Shown: positions 1 to 8,568, counted from the stretch's first letter. The stretch: 64,000 nucleotides of DNA from Paenibacillus allorhizosphaerae (GCF_910594985.1 NZ_CAJVCE010000023.1:52468-116467); one strand, 5' to 3'. Numbers and translations are program-made. The notes: generated from the letters alone by a model not told the origin.

Positions 1-105
1 CCTTTTTCACAGAGTTCGTAACGTTAAGTTTATCACAGGATGGCCGTGATTTATTGTAAAAATGCGACAGCGGCGTCGGTATCAGGCTTAAATAAAACAA
101 TGTCC

Positions 106-1443
106 TTACCCGCGATCCTTCTCCTGATTCCGCATGTTTTTCCTTAACGTCTTGAAGGAACCGAGGGTCGTTCCCTTGGGTACATTAGGGACGCTCCATT
201 TGGGCGTACCGATGAGCTGCGACGTATAAATGCCGGTGTGCCCGGAGACGGCATAGCTGACAATACATGCAATAAACATATAGATCGCCCCGCCGGAGCC
301 GAACAGCTCGATCCCCATTAAAAAACAAGCGATCGGCGTGTTGGTCGCTCCGCAAAAGACGGCGATAAATCCTAATGCGGCAAGAAACGGCGCATACAGC
401 CCCAAGAAATGAGACAAAGCGTTCCCAAGCGTCGCGCCGATGGCGAACAAGGGGGTCACTTCCCCGCCTTGAAATCCTGCCCCCAGCGTAAGCGAAGTGA
501 ACAACAATTTCCAAACAAACGCAGAGGGAGAAACTTCACTATAGAACGATTGCTGGATCAGGGGAATGCCTAATCCCAAGTAATCCCGCGTTCCAAGCAA
601 ATAAACAAGACCTATAATCACGATACCGCCTACCGCACTCTTGAGGACGGGATTGCCAAATAATCGGCTGTACCCCTTCTTCAACGCATGCGTCAATTCG
701 CTGAACAGGACACTTGTCAATCCGAACAAAATGGAAGCGACGATCACCTTGCTCAACACCGTCCCAGACAAGCCGGGAATTTCGCCAGCATCGTAATGAA
801 GATGAGCTACTCCCCAGAACGACGTTGTGACCAAGTTACCTACAAAGCTGGCGACGAAGGCCGGAATAAGCGCTTCATGGCTGATGAAACCGATTGCGAG
901 CACTTCCAGGCCGAATACCGTACCGGCTAACGGTGTGCCGAATATGGAACCGAAGCCGCCGCTGATACCGCAAATCAACAGCAGTTTCCGATCGGCCGCG
1001 TTCACCCGCAGCAGCTTGCCGAACCATTCGGACAAGCTGCCTCCCATTTGCACGGCGGTTCCTTCCCGGCCGGCAGACCCTCCGAACAGATGCGTCACGA
1101 GCGTTCCGAACAAAACAAGCGGCGCCATGCGAAGCGGAATCGTTTCCGCTCCGCCGTGAATTTGCTCCAGGATCAAATTATTGCCCTTCGCGCTGTTTTT
1201 CCCGAATGCAATATAAAGATAACTGACTAAGGCACCGCCGAGCGGGAGGAAGAACAATAACCAGGGCTGCTGCATCCGAAGGCCGGTTACATAATCCAAG
1301 CCGACAAGAAAAAAGGCGGAAGCGGTTCCTGTCAACAGGCCTGCACCGCTGCCGAGAATGATCCATTTCACCAGTCCATACATTCGTGCCATATGCCTTA
1401 ACCTTTCATCATCAATCGACCGTTTTCCTGTAACTTTTTCCAT
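106..1443 (-). CDS. CLC-type fluoride/proton antiporter
   Basis: Polytopic membrane protein of 445 residues with the CLC fold. A GREGT motif near residues 126-130 matches the glutamate-gate region of CLC proteins. The first anion-filter loop reads KGNNLI instead of the GSGIP of chloride CLCs, as known for the fluoride-specific CLC-F branch. Its expected role is to export fluoride in exchange for protons across the cell membrane. The gene sits directly behind a fluoride riboswitch, which supports fluoride rather than chloride as substrate. The ATG is preceded by a GGGAGAG Shine-Dalgarno site. Seen: motifs and riboswitch. Inferred: substrate. Confidence 0.9.
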   Translation of the reverse strand: MEKVTGKRSIDDERLRHMARMYGLVKWIILGSGAGLLTGTASAFFLVGLDYVTGLRMQQPWLLFFLPLGGALVSYLYIAFGKNSAKGNNLILEQIHGGAETIPLRMAPLVLFGTLVTHLFGGSAGREGTAVQMGGSLSEWFGKLLRVNAADRKLLLICGISGGFGSIFGTPLAGTVFGLEVLAIGFISHEALIPAFVASFVGNLVTTSFWGVAHLHYDAGEIPGLSGTVLSKVIVASILFGLTSVLFSELTHALKKGYSRLFGNPVLKSAVGGIVIIGLVYLLGTRDYLGLGIPLIQQSFYSEVSPSAFVWKLLFTSLTLGAGFQGGEVTPLFAIGATLGNALSHFLGLYAPFLAALGFIAVFCGATNTPIACFLMGIELFGSGGAIYMFIACIVSYAVSGHTGIYTSQLIGTPKWSVPNVPKGTTLGSFKTLRKNMRNQEKDRG

Positions 1444-1475
1444 AACGTACGCCGCTCTCCCTCTTATTATACACC

Positions 1476-1520
1476 TAAAAACAAACAGACTCCTACCAGT
1501 AAAGTATACTGGTAGGAGTC
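1476..1520 (-). terminator. Intrinsic terminator of the fluoride riboswitch
   Basis: The minus-strand hairpin GACTCCTACCAGT/ACTGGTAGGAGTC occupies 1488-1520 and is followed by a T-rich tract (TGTTTGTTTTT). The 5' arm of the hairpin is also the 3' part of the aptamer. Fluoride binding would therefore stabilise the aptamer at the expense of the terminator and allow readthrough into the CLC gene. Confidence 0.9.
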
Positions 1521-1562
1521 ATTAGCCTTCGCAGGCGGTTATGGCGAACTCCATCGCCTTAT
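1500..1562 (-). ncRNA. Fluoride riboswitch (crcB motif)
   Basis: Read on the minus strand, the conserved blocks of the crcB/fluoride aptamer follow in order: GGCGATGGAGTTCGCC, then AACCGCC, then GGCTAATGACTCCTACCAG. The blocks are almost identical to what is known of the Bacillus aptamer. The aptamer overlaps a terminator hairpin just upstream of the CLC gene, so this is a transcriptional ON switch for fluoride export. Confidence 0.95.
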
Positions 1563-1574
1563 GAACTTGAACCC

Positions 1575-1603
1575 ATTATATTGAAATATGCGCTTGTCGT
1601 CAA
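1575..1603 (-). promoter_or_regulatory. Sigma-A promoter of the fluoride riboswitch transcript
   Basis: On the minus strand TTGACG (1598-1603) is followed after exactly 17 bases by a perfect TATAAT (1575-1580). It lies about 15 bases upstream of the aptamer, so the transcript would begin with the riboswitch. Confidence 0.85.
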
Positions 1604-1608
1604 TGTTT

Positions 1609-2472
1609 CTATACATGTCTCAGTTTCTCCGGATTGGCAACGGTATAGATCGTTTGAATTTGATGGCGATGAAAAGCAAAAGAAAATATATATTGTAGCT
1701 GGTCATCCGTGATGAGCCGGATTCCCGGCATACCGTTCACGCGCACGAAAGCGTACTTGATTTTTCCCGTATACATATGATGCAAATTTTGCAGCAACGC
1801 GGCAACCCGCTTCATTCCAACGATAGGGATTTGAGCCGCTTTTACTTTGCCTCCGCCGTCGGAATAGAGCACCACGTTTTCGCTTAACAATTCCAGCAGC
1901 TTGTTCGTATTTCCCTGCAATAAGGAATTGACGAACTCCTTGATCTGCCCCTCCGCAACCGAAATCGACGGGGTTTGTTCCGGATCGAAGTGGATGCTCT
2001 TCTGGGCGCGGTGAAAGATTTGACGGCAGTTTGCGCTGCTTTTTCCGATCATATCGGCGATTTCGTCATACGAATAGTTAAAAATTTCCCGCAGAAGAAA
2101 TACCGCTCGCTCCACCGCGTTCAGTTGTTGCAGCAGCAATAGGTAAGCCGTGGAAATCGTTTCTTTTTGCAAATAAACGTCAGACGGGTCCGCGTTCAAA
2201 GTATCGTTCTCGAGCAGCGGCTCCGGCAGCCAGGGACCGACGTACAGCTCCCGTTTTTTGGCCGATGAGCGCAGCAGGTCCAGGCAGCGGTTCGTTACGA
2301 TTTTGTATAAAAATGCTCTTTCATTGCGAATCGCAGCGGCATCGGGCAATTGATCATAGGCCAAAAACGCTTCTTGCACGATGTCTTCCGCATCCATGAC
2401 ACTGCCAAGCATCCGATAGGCCATCGAAAAAAGAGGAGTTCGATACGTATTATATAACGTCTCTGTGCTCAT
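1609..2472 (-). CDS. ECF41-type RNA polymerase sigma factor (SigJ-like)
   Basis: Product of 287 residues. The N-terminal part carries sigma regions 2 (AEDIVQEAF) and 4. The inter-domain linker has WLPEP, and a SnoaL-like C-terminal extension holds a DGGGK motif and ends in NPEKL. These three signatures are typical of ECF41, where the extension itself regulates sigma activity instead of a separate anti-sigma factor. The ATG at 2472 is chosen because GGGAGGG precedes it; a longer frame upstream lies inside the previous gene. It overlaps that FAD oxidoreductase by 23 bases, so the two are translationally coupled, matching the known pairing of ECF41 factors with oxidoreductases. The promoter it recognises is not known from this sequence. 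Confidence 0.88.
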   Translation of the reverse strand: MSTETLYNTYRTPLFSMAYRMLGSVMDAEDIVQEAFLAYDQLPDAAAIRNERAFLYKIVTNRCLDLLRSSAKKRELYVGPWLPEPLLENDTLNADPSDVYLQKETISTAYLLLLQQLNAVERAVFLLREIFNYSYDEIADMIGKSSANCRQIFHRAQKSIHFDPEQTPSISVAEGQIKEFVNSLLQGNTNKLLELLSENVVLYSDGGGKVKAAQIPIVGMKRVAALLQNLHHMYTGKIKYAFVRVNGMPGIRLITDDQLQYIFSFAFHRHQIQTIYTVANPEKLRHV

Positions 2473-3751
2473 AAGTGGTTGCCCTCCCCGAATCCGTGTG
2501 CGAGAGAACGTGCTGTACCGCCCTTTTGGCGCTTGCCGTGGCGGCATCGACCAGCATCTCGCCATGCGTCGCCCATTCTCCGGCCACGTACAGCCCGGCG
2601 ATTTCCGGAACGGCCGGTCCCGGGTTCTCCAGACGTTTCAAATGCATAAAATCATGGCAAACCGTCATTCGGGGAAGGAACTGCTTCTCCACGAGCTCGC
2701 TCCGCCAACCCGGCTGCACCATGTCTAAGGTTTGTTCCAATTCCTGTAAGTCTTTCTCCGGATTTTTGTCCGTTCCCTGATACTTCAATAGCGAGATCAC
2801 TTGCGCGCCATCGTCGCTTAGGGTAGCCGCGCGGGATTGGTTGCTGAGAAAAACCGTCTGATCGATGCCGTATACCAATTGTTGTTTCGGTTTCGGGAGA
2901 CGCCGCAGCGCTACATCCAAACAAGCCGTCGTAATTTCAATCGCTTGTTCTTTCCAGGTATGAAGCGCGGTCGCTTCCGCGTGCGGCACCAGCCGATGAG
3001 CGGCGGCAGGCGGCACCGCGAGAATGATATGGTTCGCTTCCACTTTCGTTCCGTCCTCGCAAAGGACGTGCTGCACAAGGCCTCCGCGATGCTCGACCGA
3101 AACGGCCTTGCTTTTCGCTAGGATTTGGACGCCGTGCCCCAATGCTTTTTGAGTTAATTCATCGATCATTGTACCCCAGCCCCGGTCGAGATACAACACG
3201 CCTTGAAGTGCATTTTTCAGCTGCTGCAATACGGGGCCTGCCGCTTGCAAGTCAGGCGCCGCCGCAAAGCTTGCCGTACGCAGCAAGGAATAAAACAGGT
3301 TTCGTACCATGGGATCGTGCACGTTTCGTTCAATCCATTCGCGGAGGCTGATACGGTCAAATGCGCGCATATCCAGTTTCCCTAATTTCGTCAGCCAAGC
3401 GGCAAATTCCATTTTCCCCTTCAAGGACAACAGCGGCGTGGTAAGCAAAGATCCGACGCCCATAGGCAAGGTGCTTAATTTCCCTTTCCAAATCCCGTAC
3501 GCATCGATCGAAGGTTTGTTTCCTTGCAAGCTGAGCCCTAATTCGCGGAACGTCTCATGCGCATCGCCAAAGTACAACGCATGCCCGCCCAGATTGAAAT
3601 ATGCTCCGCTTATTTTATTGGTAACCGCCCGCCCGCCCAAGCGCTCCTGCTTCTCCACGACAATCGTTCGTTTGCCGGCTTTGGCCGCATAAATGGCCGC
3701 GGTTAATCCGGCTACGCCTCCACCCACAACAGCTACATCATATTTCATCAT
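2450..3751 (-). CDS. FAD-dependent amine oxidase/phytoene dehydrogenase-like oxidoreductase
   Basis: Protein of about 433 residues with an N-terminal dinucleotide-binding motif (VVGGGVAGLTAAIYAAKAG) and a C-terminal FAD-contact stretch (GLYVAGEWATHGEMLVDAA). This layout is typical of the flavin amine oxidase/phytoene desaturase superfamily. The substrate cannot be read from sequence. The start is placed at the MMKYD methionines (3751 or 3748) behind GAAAGGG; a longer frame up to 3811 is possible but has no better ribosome site. It shares an operon with the downstream ECF41 sigma factor, so it is a likely member of that factor's own regulon. Confidence 0.8.
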   Translation of the reverse strand: MMKYDVAVVGGGVAGLTAAIYAAKAGKRTIVVEKQERLGGRAVTNKISGAYFNLGGHALYFGDAHETFRELGLSLQGNKPSIDAYGIWKGKLSTLPMGVGSLLTTPLLSLKGKMEFAAWLTKLGKLDMRAFDRISLREWIERNVHDPMVRNLFYSLLRTASFAAAPDLQAAGPVLQQLKNALQGVLYLDRGWGTMIDELTQKALGHGVQILAKSKAVSVEHRGGLVQHVLCEDGTKVEANHIILAVPPAAAHRLVPHAEATALHTWKEQAIEITTACLDVALRRLPKPKQQLVYGIDQTVFLSNQSRAATLSDDGAQVISLLKYQGTDKNPEKDLQELEQTLDMVQPGWRSELVEKQFLPRMTVCHDFMHLKRLENPGPAVPEIAGLYVAGEWATHGEMLVDAATASAKRAVQHVLSHTDSGRATTYEHRDVI

Positions 3752-3837
3752 CCATCTCATCCCTTTCGGTTTTATACCGGTATGACGGGCAAGGGAAGCC
3801 GGATGTGACAAATCGATAAAAAAAGATTTTGAAACGG

Positions 3838-4848
3838 TTATAAATCCGCGACTTTCACGATCATCTTCCCGATATTGTCTCCGCGGAAAAGACCGATGAG
3901 CGCTCTCGGCGCTTGTTCAAACCCTTCGACCACATGCTCGTGATTCAGCAATTTGCCTTCCCGGAACCATTTGATCATTTGACTCAACGCCTCGTCGAAA
4001 CGGCTCTCATAGTCATAGAGCATGAACCCTTTCATCAGCGCACTGGTTTTCCATAATGCAAAAGGAATGCTCGTTCCCGACACGGCCGGGCTCCCATTGT
4101 AATGCGAGGTTTGGCCGCACACCGCGATGCGCGCGTGTCGGTTCAAAAGCGTGACAACCGTGTCGGAGACGCCTCCGCCGACATTGTCAAAGTAGACGTC
4201 GATTCCGTCCGGACAAGCCTTGTGCAATGCCGCTCGCCAATCCGCGTCGTTGTAATTGACGATGGCATCGAACCCGATCTCGTCGAGAAGATAACGCGCC
4301 TTGCGTTCGGAGCCGGCGATGCCCACCACCCGGCAGCCTTGCAGCTTGGCGATCTGGCCGACAGCCGTACCGACGGCCCCGGCCGCACTCGAGATGACGA
4401 CGGTTTCGCCTGGAACCGGCTTCCCGATATCCATCAGGCCGAAGTATGCCGTCAAGCCGGTCGTGCCAAGCAAGCCAAGCGCCGCGGAAGCCGGGGCTTC
4501 GGGGGAGACTCGCTCCAGTCGGTCCCCTGCGGCAACCGCATACTCCTTCCAGCCGAAGTTCCCTTTGACGATATCACCGACTTTATGACGGTCATGATTC
4601 GATACGATCACCTGACCGACGCCGTCCCCGCCGAACACTTCCTGCAGCGGATGCGGGGCAATTAACGGGGTCACTTCGCTCATATAAAATCGAAAGTACG
4701 GATCTATGGAGAGATATAATATTCGAACAAGCACTTCTCCTGATCCCGCGACTGGAATCGGCTGTTCGACAAGCATGAAGTCGGCTTCGTCCGGTTCTCC
4801 GGTCGGACGGTTCACGAGCAAAAATTGACGGTTTCGATTGGGATTCAT
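3838..4848 (-). CDS. NADP-dependent medium-chain reductase (CurA/leukotriene B4 dehydrogenase-like)
   Basis: Cytosolic zinc-independent medium-chain dehydrogenase/reductase of 336 residues. The N-terminus (PVAGSGEVLVRILYLSIDPY) and the nucleotide-binding SAAGAVGTAVGQIAKLQG segment are typical of the YncB/CurA family, which reduces activated double bonds of enals, enones or quinone-like compounds with NADPH. A GGAGG site lies 7-11 bases before the ATG. It is divergent from an Rrf2 regulator across a region holding two dyad operators. A role in electrophile detoxification under Rrf2 control is inferred; the true substrate is unknown. Confidence 0.82.
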   Translation of the reverse strand: MNPNRNRQFLLVNRPTGEPDEADFMLVEQPIPVAGSGEVLVRILYLSIDPYFRFYMSEVTPLIAPHPLQEVFGGDGVGQVIVSNHDRHKVGDIVKGNFGWKEYAVAAGDRLERVSPEAPASAALGLLGTTGLTAYFGLMDIGKPVPGETVVISSAAGAVGTAVGQIAKLQGCRVVGIAGSERKARYLLDEIGFDAIVNYNDADWRAALHKACPDGIDVYFDNVGGGVSDTVVTLLNRHARIAVCGQTSHYNGSPAVSGTSIPFALWKTSALMKGFMLYDYESRFDEALSQMIKWFREGKLLNHEHVVEGFEQAPRALIGLFRGDNIGKMIVKVADL

Positions 4849-4870
4849 CTATTGTCCTCCATTCCGAATT

Positions 4871-4899
4871 CAATTAGAAACCAATATGGTTACTAATTG
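4871..4899. promoter_or_regulatory. Near-perfect 29-bp operator dyad (site 1)
   Basis: The arms CAATTAGAAACCA and TGGTTACTAATTG flank a 3-base centre. Twelve of 14 base pairs are symmetric, the exceptions being the central pair and one inner pair. It lies 23 bases before the reductase ATG and so could block its transcription. The likely binder is the divergent Rrf2 protein. Confidence 0.7.
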
Positions 4900-4921
4900 G
4901 TGTAAAAAAAATATTGCGCCT

Positions 4922-4950
4922 CAATAAGTAACCAATCAGGTATCCAATTA
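4922..4950. promoter_or_regulatory. Second, weaker operator copy (site 2)
   Basis: It shares the pattern AAGTAACCAATCAGGTATCC with site 1 (common core ACCAAT-NN-GGT-NN-C-N-AATT), but only about half of the dyad positions are symmetric. Its centre is 51 bp from that of site 1, close to five helical turns. Cooperative binding by one regulator is plausible. Confidence 0.5.
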
Positions 4951-5120
4951 TTAGCATCGTAACAAACGCGCTCTTTGGCCGTCAAGCGTTTCTTTACACC
5001 TTGAATGTGAATCAGCTGCCGTCAAGCGGGCGGAGCGTTGACAAAGGGAACCATAGTTTTTACACTGAGGACAATAAACTGTTTCCCGGCCGTTCAAAAC
5101 GCATAAATAAGGAGAACAAG

Positions 5121-5549
5121 ATGTATACCAACAGCCAGTTTGCCGTCGCCGTTCACATGATGACAATCCTTGCCGGAAACTACGGCCAGCAGCGCGTGAA
5201 TTCGGAATTGATGGCGCGCAGCGTGAACACGAACCCCGTCATCATCCGCCGAATATTGCGCAAGTTAGTAAAAGGCGGCCTGGTGGCCGCCGTGCCCGGA
5301 GCGACCGGAGGTTCCGTGTTGACTCGTCCCCCGGAGCAAATATCGCTGCTCGATATATACCGGATTGAAGGAAAACAGCCGGTATGCCTTCCGGAAAACA
5401 ACCCGAACCCGGAATGCCTGGTCGGAAAAAGCTTCAAAGGCGTTCTGTGCAGCAAGCTGTCGGAAGCGGAGCAGGCGATGGAGCGCAAGCTTGCGGAAGT
5501 GACGATTGCGGATTTGTACACGGAATGCGCGGAGTTCCCGTTATTTTAG
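5121..5549 (+). CDS. Rrf2-family transcriptional regulator (YwnA-like)
   Basis: Small DNA-binding protein of 142 residues with an N-terminal winged helix (ELMARSVNTNPVIIRRILRK) and the loop AVPGATGGSVLTRPPEQISL typical of the Rrf2 family. Several cysteines lie in the second half (PVCLPENNPNPEC, VLCSK, YTEC). They could be redox-sensing, but no iron-sulfur cysteine triad of the IscR type is evident. The ATG at 5121 follows AAGGAGA, so an upstream extension of the frame is rejected. It probably represses itself and the divergent reductase through the dyads at 4871-4950. Confidence 0.85.
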   Translation: MYTNSQFAVAVHMMTILAGNYGQQRVNSELMARSVNTNPVIIRRILRKLVKGGLVAAVPGATGGSVLTRPPEQISLLDIYRIEGKQPVCLPENNPNPECLVGKSFKGVLCSKLSEAEQAMERKLAEVTIADLYTECAEFPLF

Positions 5550-5582
5550 AGGTGATCCCTCAGGTTATGGAGGATCCTGCTC

Positions 5583-6035
5583 TCAACCTTCTGCGTCGCT
5601 TAGCATCGACCCGGCGATGGTTAGAAAATCTTCCCGTTGGATCTCGAAATGGCCGAAGCGGAAGGAATACCCCCAACTTCGATTCCCGCGCGTAAAGCTA
5701 AGCCGTTCCAGTAAGTCGCTTATCTTCACTTCCCGGCACGGAATATAGCGAATATTTCTGCGGAACGGCACGAACGATTCGGTCATCGGATATTCATAGA
5801 CGTTATCGTCGGCCGCCTCTCCGATGGCGGTGAATGCTTGGAGCGGTATCCCTTTGCCCATGTCCGTTCGCGGGGAGTAGTAGATCAACCAATCGCCGGG
5901 CCGCATCCGCCGTAGAGGCGCCGATTTGCCGTGACACAGCTGGGCGAATCCCCCGAGCTCCCCTCGCTTCACATGGGATGCGGATACGACGCCAATCCAG
6001 AAGCGGCTTTGTTCGCTGATTTCGTTCAATCGCAT
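5583..6035 (-). CDS. EVE domain-containing protein
   Basis: Protein of 150 residues beginning MRLNEISEQSRFWIGVVSASHV, with the internal GDWLIYYSPRT stretch typical of EVE (UPF0310) proteins. EVE is a PUA-like fold thought to bind modified bases in nucleic acids; family members stand alone or are fused to restriction enzymes. No restriction or defence gene is adjacent here. The ATG at 6035 is supported by GAGAGGA. It is convergent with the Rrf2 gene and downstream of the AraC gene, separated from it by a terminator. Function here is unknown. Confidence 0.8.
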   Translation of the reverse strand: MRLNEISEQSRFWIGVVSASHVKRGELGGFAQLCHGKSAPLRRMRPGDWLIYYSPRTDMGKGIPLQAFTAIGEAADDNVYEYPMTESFVPFRRNIRYIPCREVKISDLLERLSFTRGNRSWGYSFRFGHFEIQREDFLTIAGSMLSDAEG

Positions 6036-6077
6036 GATTGTTTTCCTCTCTCTTCTTCGCATTTATGCCAAGTACAC

Positions 6078-6114
6078 AAAAACGCTGCTGCCATCATGCT
6101 GTCAGTAGCGTTTT
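6078..6114 (-). terminator. Terminator downstream of the AraC-type gene
   Basis: Imperfect hairpin AAAACGCT...AGCGTTTT; read on the minus strand it ends GCGTTTTTGTG. It lies 43 bases after the AraC-type stop codon and before the EVE start. Confidence 0.65.
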
Positions 6115-6156
6115 AACGTTTTTCTCATTAACCTTTTATCAAATTTTACGATACGC

Positions 6157-7185
6157 TCACCGCTTCGCGCCGGAAAGCTCCTTCCTCACATTGGCCCGAT
6201 ATTGCCCCGGCGTTACCCCGGTCCATCTCTTGAACGCGCTCTGAAATGCGCTCGGTTCCGAAAAATGCAGCACATAAGCGATCTCGCCAACGGAGTGCTC
6301 CTGCCGCTTCAAGTAGCTTATGGCCAATTCCTTGCGTACGCGGGTAGACAAATCGTTAAACGAGGTGTTTTCCAGCTTCAATTTATTTTGCAGCGTTCTT
6401 GTGCTTGTTCTGAACGATTCGGCCGTTTGCTGCAGCGTCGGGAAAAATGACGGAATGCATCGTTTCATCCACAGAACGACCTGCTCCGACAACAAGCCGG
6501 ACTGCGTCAGTTCCGCTTTCGTTTCCTGTGCAATGCCCTCGAATAGGCCAAGCAGCTTCGAATCGGAATACAGCACCGGATAGTCCATAACCTCTTTGCT
6601 CATGCGCAGAACATTGTGCTCGCCGCCAAATCGGGGCGTGATCCCGAGCACAGGCAAGTACGGACTCGTATCAGCTGGGGCTGCATGAGCGAATTGCACG
6701 CCGCGCAGCGGAATGCGTCGGTCGCTAAGCCGGCTTATCAAGTGATATACCGAAGACGCCATATCCTCCGCGCAATGGCGGGACATCGGTCCGGAATGCT
6801 GCAAGGACAGCCGGAGCAGCACATCGTCCCCTTGCACTTCCCACTCCAGCTTGAATCCGCTGTACAAAATCACGTTATATCGCTGGTAAGCGGCAAGCGC
6901 ATCGGCGATCGTAGGCGAATGCATCATCACATAACCGAGAATGCCCATATCGACGAATTCCATCACTTGCCCCTGGTACAATCCGAAATGTTCGTCTTCC
7001 GCATAAGCGGCGGCCGCGATCATGACCCGCTCCAATTCCTCCGCGGGGATGCGCGCCTCCACATCCTGCAGCAGGCCGGCATCAAACGAGACATAACGGC
7101 AAAATTGCTCGGTGTCATATCCTTTGCGAACCAGCGTTTTCATGATCGGGTATACCATCGAGACGGCAACTCCCTGATTTTTCAC
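6157..7185 (-). CDS. AraC-family regulator with arabinose-binding-like N-terminal domain
   Basis: About 342 residues. The first 190 residues match the sensory domain found in OruR/ArgR-type AraC regulators (pattern GILGYVMMHSPTIADALAAY). The C-terminal 100 residues hold two helix-turn-helix units ending with the typical AFQSAFKRWTGVTPGQYR. The start is a GTG at 7185, 8 bases behind a strong AAGGAGG; an upstream ATG would place the start inside this site. It is divergent from an NAD(P)H reductase, the most likely target. The inducer is unknown. Confidence 0.82.
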   Translation of the reverse strand: MKNQGVAVSMVYPIMKTLVRKGYDTEQFCRYVSFDAGLLQDVEARIPAEELERVMIAAAAYAEDEHFGLYQGQVMEFVDMGILGYVMMHSPTIADALAAYQRYNVILYSGFKLEWEVQGDDVLLRLSLQHSGPMSRHCAEDMASSVYHLISRLSDRRIPLRGVQFAHAAPADTSPYLPVLGITPRFGGEHNVLRMSKEVMDYPVLYSDSKLLGLFEGIAQETKAELTQSGLLSEQVVLWMKRCIPSFFPTLQQTAESFRTSTRTLQNKLKLENTSFNDLSTRVRKELAISYLKRQEHSVGEIAYVLHFSEPSAFQSAFKRWTGVTPGQYRANVRKELSGAKR

Positions 7186-7357
7186 GTGCGCCCCCTCCTT
7201 GCGCAAATTCGCAAGTTTTTTGCATCATTGATCATTCATTTATGTTCCAAATGGATCTACACTGAATGTAATTCCGGTTCCATCTATCATACCGCAAACC
7301 GGCGTGAAATTCAGCGTTCAACCGCATTTATGCGATTATCCGAAGGAGGAATACCAC

Positions 7358-7942
7358 ATGATGAAATCAAAAATTCTCGTTATTAACGGCCATCCCGATC
7401 CGCAAAGCTTTTGCTCCGCTTTGTCGGAGGCTTATAGTTCAGGCGCAGCCGGCTGTAATGCCGAGATTCAAACCATTAACTTGAGCCAAATCCACTTCGA
7501 TCCGAACTTAAAATTCGGTTACAGGCAAAGAACGGAGCTGGAGAAAGATTTGATCGAGGCGCAGGATCGAATCCGCTGGGCGGATCATCTGGTGTTCGTC
7601 TATCCGACATGGTGGGGCGCGATGCCGGCCATTCTGAAAGGATTTATCGACCGTACCTTCCTGCCCGGCTTCGCCTACAAATACCGTGAACATTCACCGC
7701 TGTGGGATAAGCTGTTGACGGGCAAGTCCGCGCATTTGATCGTCACGATGGACACCCCGTCCTGGTACAACCGATGGATCTACAGGCATGCGGGGCATCG
7801 GGTGATGAAGCATAATATATTGCAGTTTTGCGGGATTACGCCGGTACGCATCACCGAAATTAGCCCGGTACGGCCATCAAGCGAGGAACAGCGCGCCAAA
7901 TGGCTGGAAAAAGTAAAGCGGCTCGGTTCCAAGTTGGCTTGA
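7358..7942 (+). CDS. NAD(P)H-dependent flavodoxin-fold oxidoreductase (KefF/YwrO-like)
   Basis: Protein of 194 residues with a flavodoxin-like N-terminus (KILVINGHPDPQSF) and the FMN-binding YPTWWGAMPAILKGFIDRTF motif of the quinone/NAD(P)H reductase family. It would transfer two electrons from NAD(P)H to quinones or similar acceptors in the cytosol. The start at 7358 follows AAGGAGGA, so a longer upstream reading frame is not needed. Divergent from the AraC-type regulator and followed by a strong terminator, so it is monocistronic. Confidence 0.87.
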   Translation: MMKSKILVINGHPDPQSFCSALSEAYSSGAAGCNAEIQTINLSQIHFDPNLKFGYRQRTELEKDLIEAQDRIRWADHLVFVYPTWWGAMPAILKGFIDRTFLPGFAYKYREHSPLWDKLLTGKSAHLIVTMDTPSWYNRWIYRHAGHRVMKHNILQFCGITPVRITEISPVRPSSEEQRAKWLEKVKRLGSKLA

Positions 7943-8022
7943 GCGATATCATCGTTGACGCTGCGCGTATTAGATCGCTCGAATGTAGATGTGAGTTCGG
8001 CAGTCCGCACACACACATGAAA

Positions 8023-8054
8023 AAACGCCGCTAAAGTCGATCTTAGCGGCGTTT
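8023..8054. terminator. Bidirectional terminator
   Basis: Perfect 12-bp stem AAACGCCGCTAA/TTAGCGGCGTTT with an 8-base loop, between the convergent reductase and DUF6526 genes. Both arms end in A/T runs suitable for either direction. Confidence 0.8.
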
Positions 8055-8136
8055 CGCATCGTATTAGGGGCAATCCTCTGAACACAACCGGCCGATGTTG
8101 TGCCTCCATACGACGAGAGGTAGTCTCAAGCAGTCC

Positions 8137-8568
8137 TCACACCCTGAGTTGATCCGCTCGCCAGTGCGTGATGGACTTTTTGATTTCATCCGGCTGCATT
8201 CCCGTTTCGGCTGCTTTCAAGCAAAGAGCCGGAAAAGCGTCGTCTTCGGCGAACCGAAGGGCGATGATTTGGTTCAAAGAGAGTCTTGCATCCAATGGTT
8301 TGTTCGTAAGAACGAAATGCCGGAAGTTCTCTTCCTGCCGAATGATACGGTCCTGCAGCTTGGTTGCGAATAAGCGCACAAGCACGGTGAGCAGCATTAC
8401 GGAGACGGAAAGTCCGAATAGCAGGATGGACGCAAAGCTGAACCGTTCCATAATAAGGTAAACAATCGACGCGATCCATACGATAGGTGCGACCAAAGCT
8501 ACCCCGAAATGATACAAAGGCGAAAACATTTTATGATTACGATAGCTTTGCTCTTGCAATTTACTCAT
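8137..8568 (-). CDS. DUF6526-like small membrane protein
   Basis: Protein of 143 residues beginning SKLQEQSYRNHKMFSPLYH. Two adjacent hydrophobic segments near residues 20-45 and 50-70 are followed by a charged cytosolic tail rich in helix-forming residues. The NHKMFSPLYHF start is typical of the DUF6526 family of unknown function. A good Shine-Dalgarno site (AAGGAGGAG) precedes the ATG. It stands alone between two terminators. No function can be assigned. Confidence 0.7.
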   Translation of the reverse strand: MSKLQEQSYRNHKMFSPLYHFGVALVAPIVWIASIVYLIMERFSFASILLFGLSVSVMLLTVLVRLFATKLQDRIIRQEENFRHFVLTNKPLDARLSLNQIIALRFAEDDAFPALCLKAAETGMQPDEIKKSITHWRADQLRV

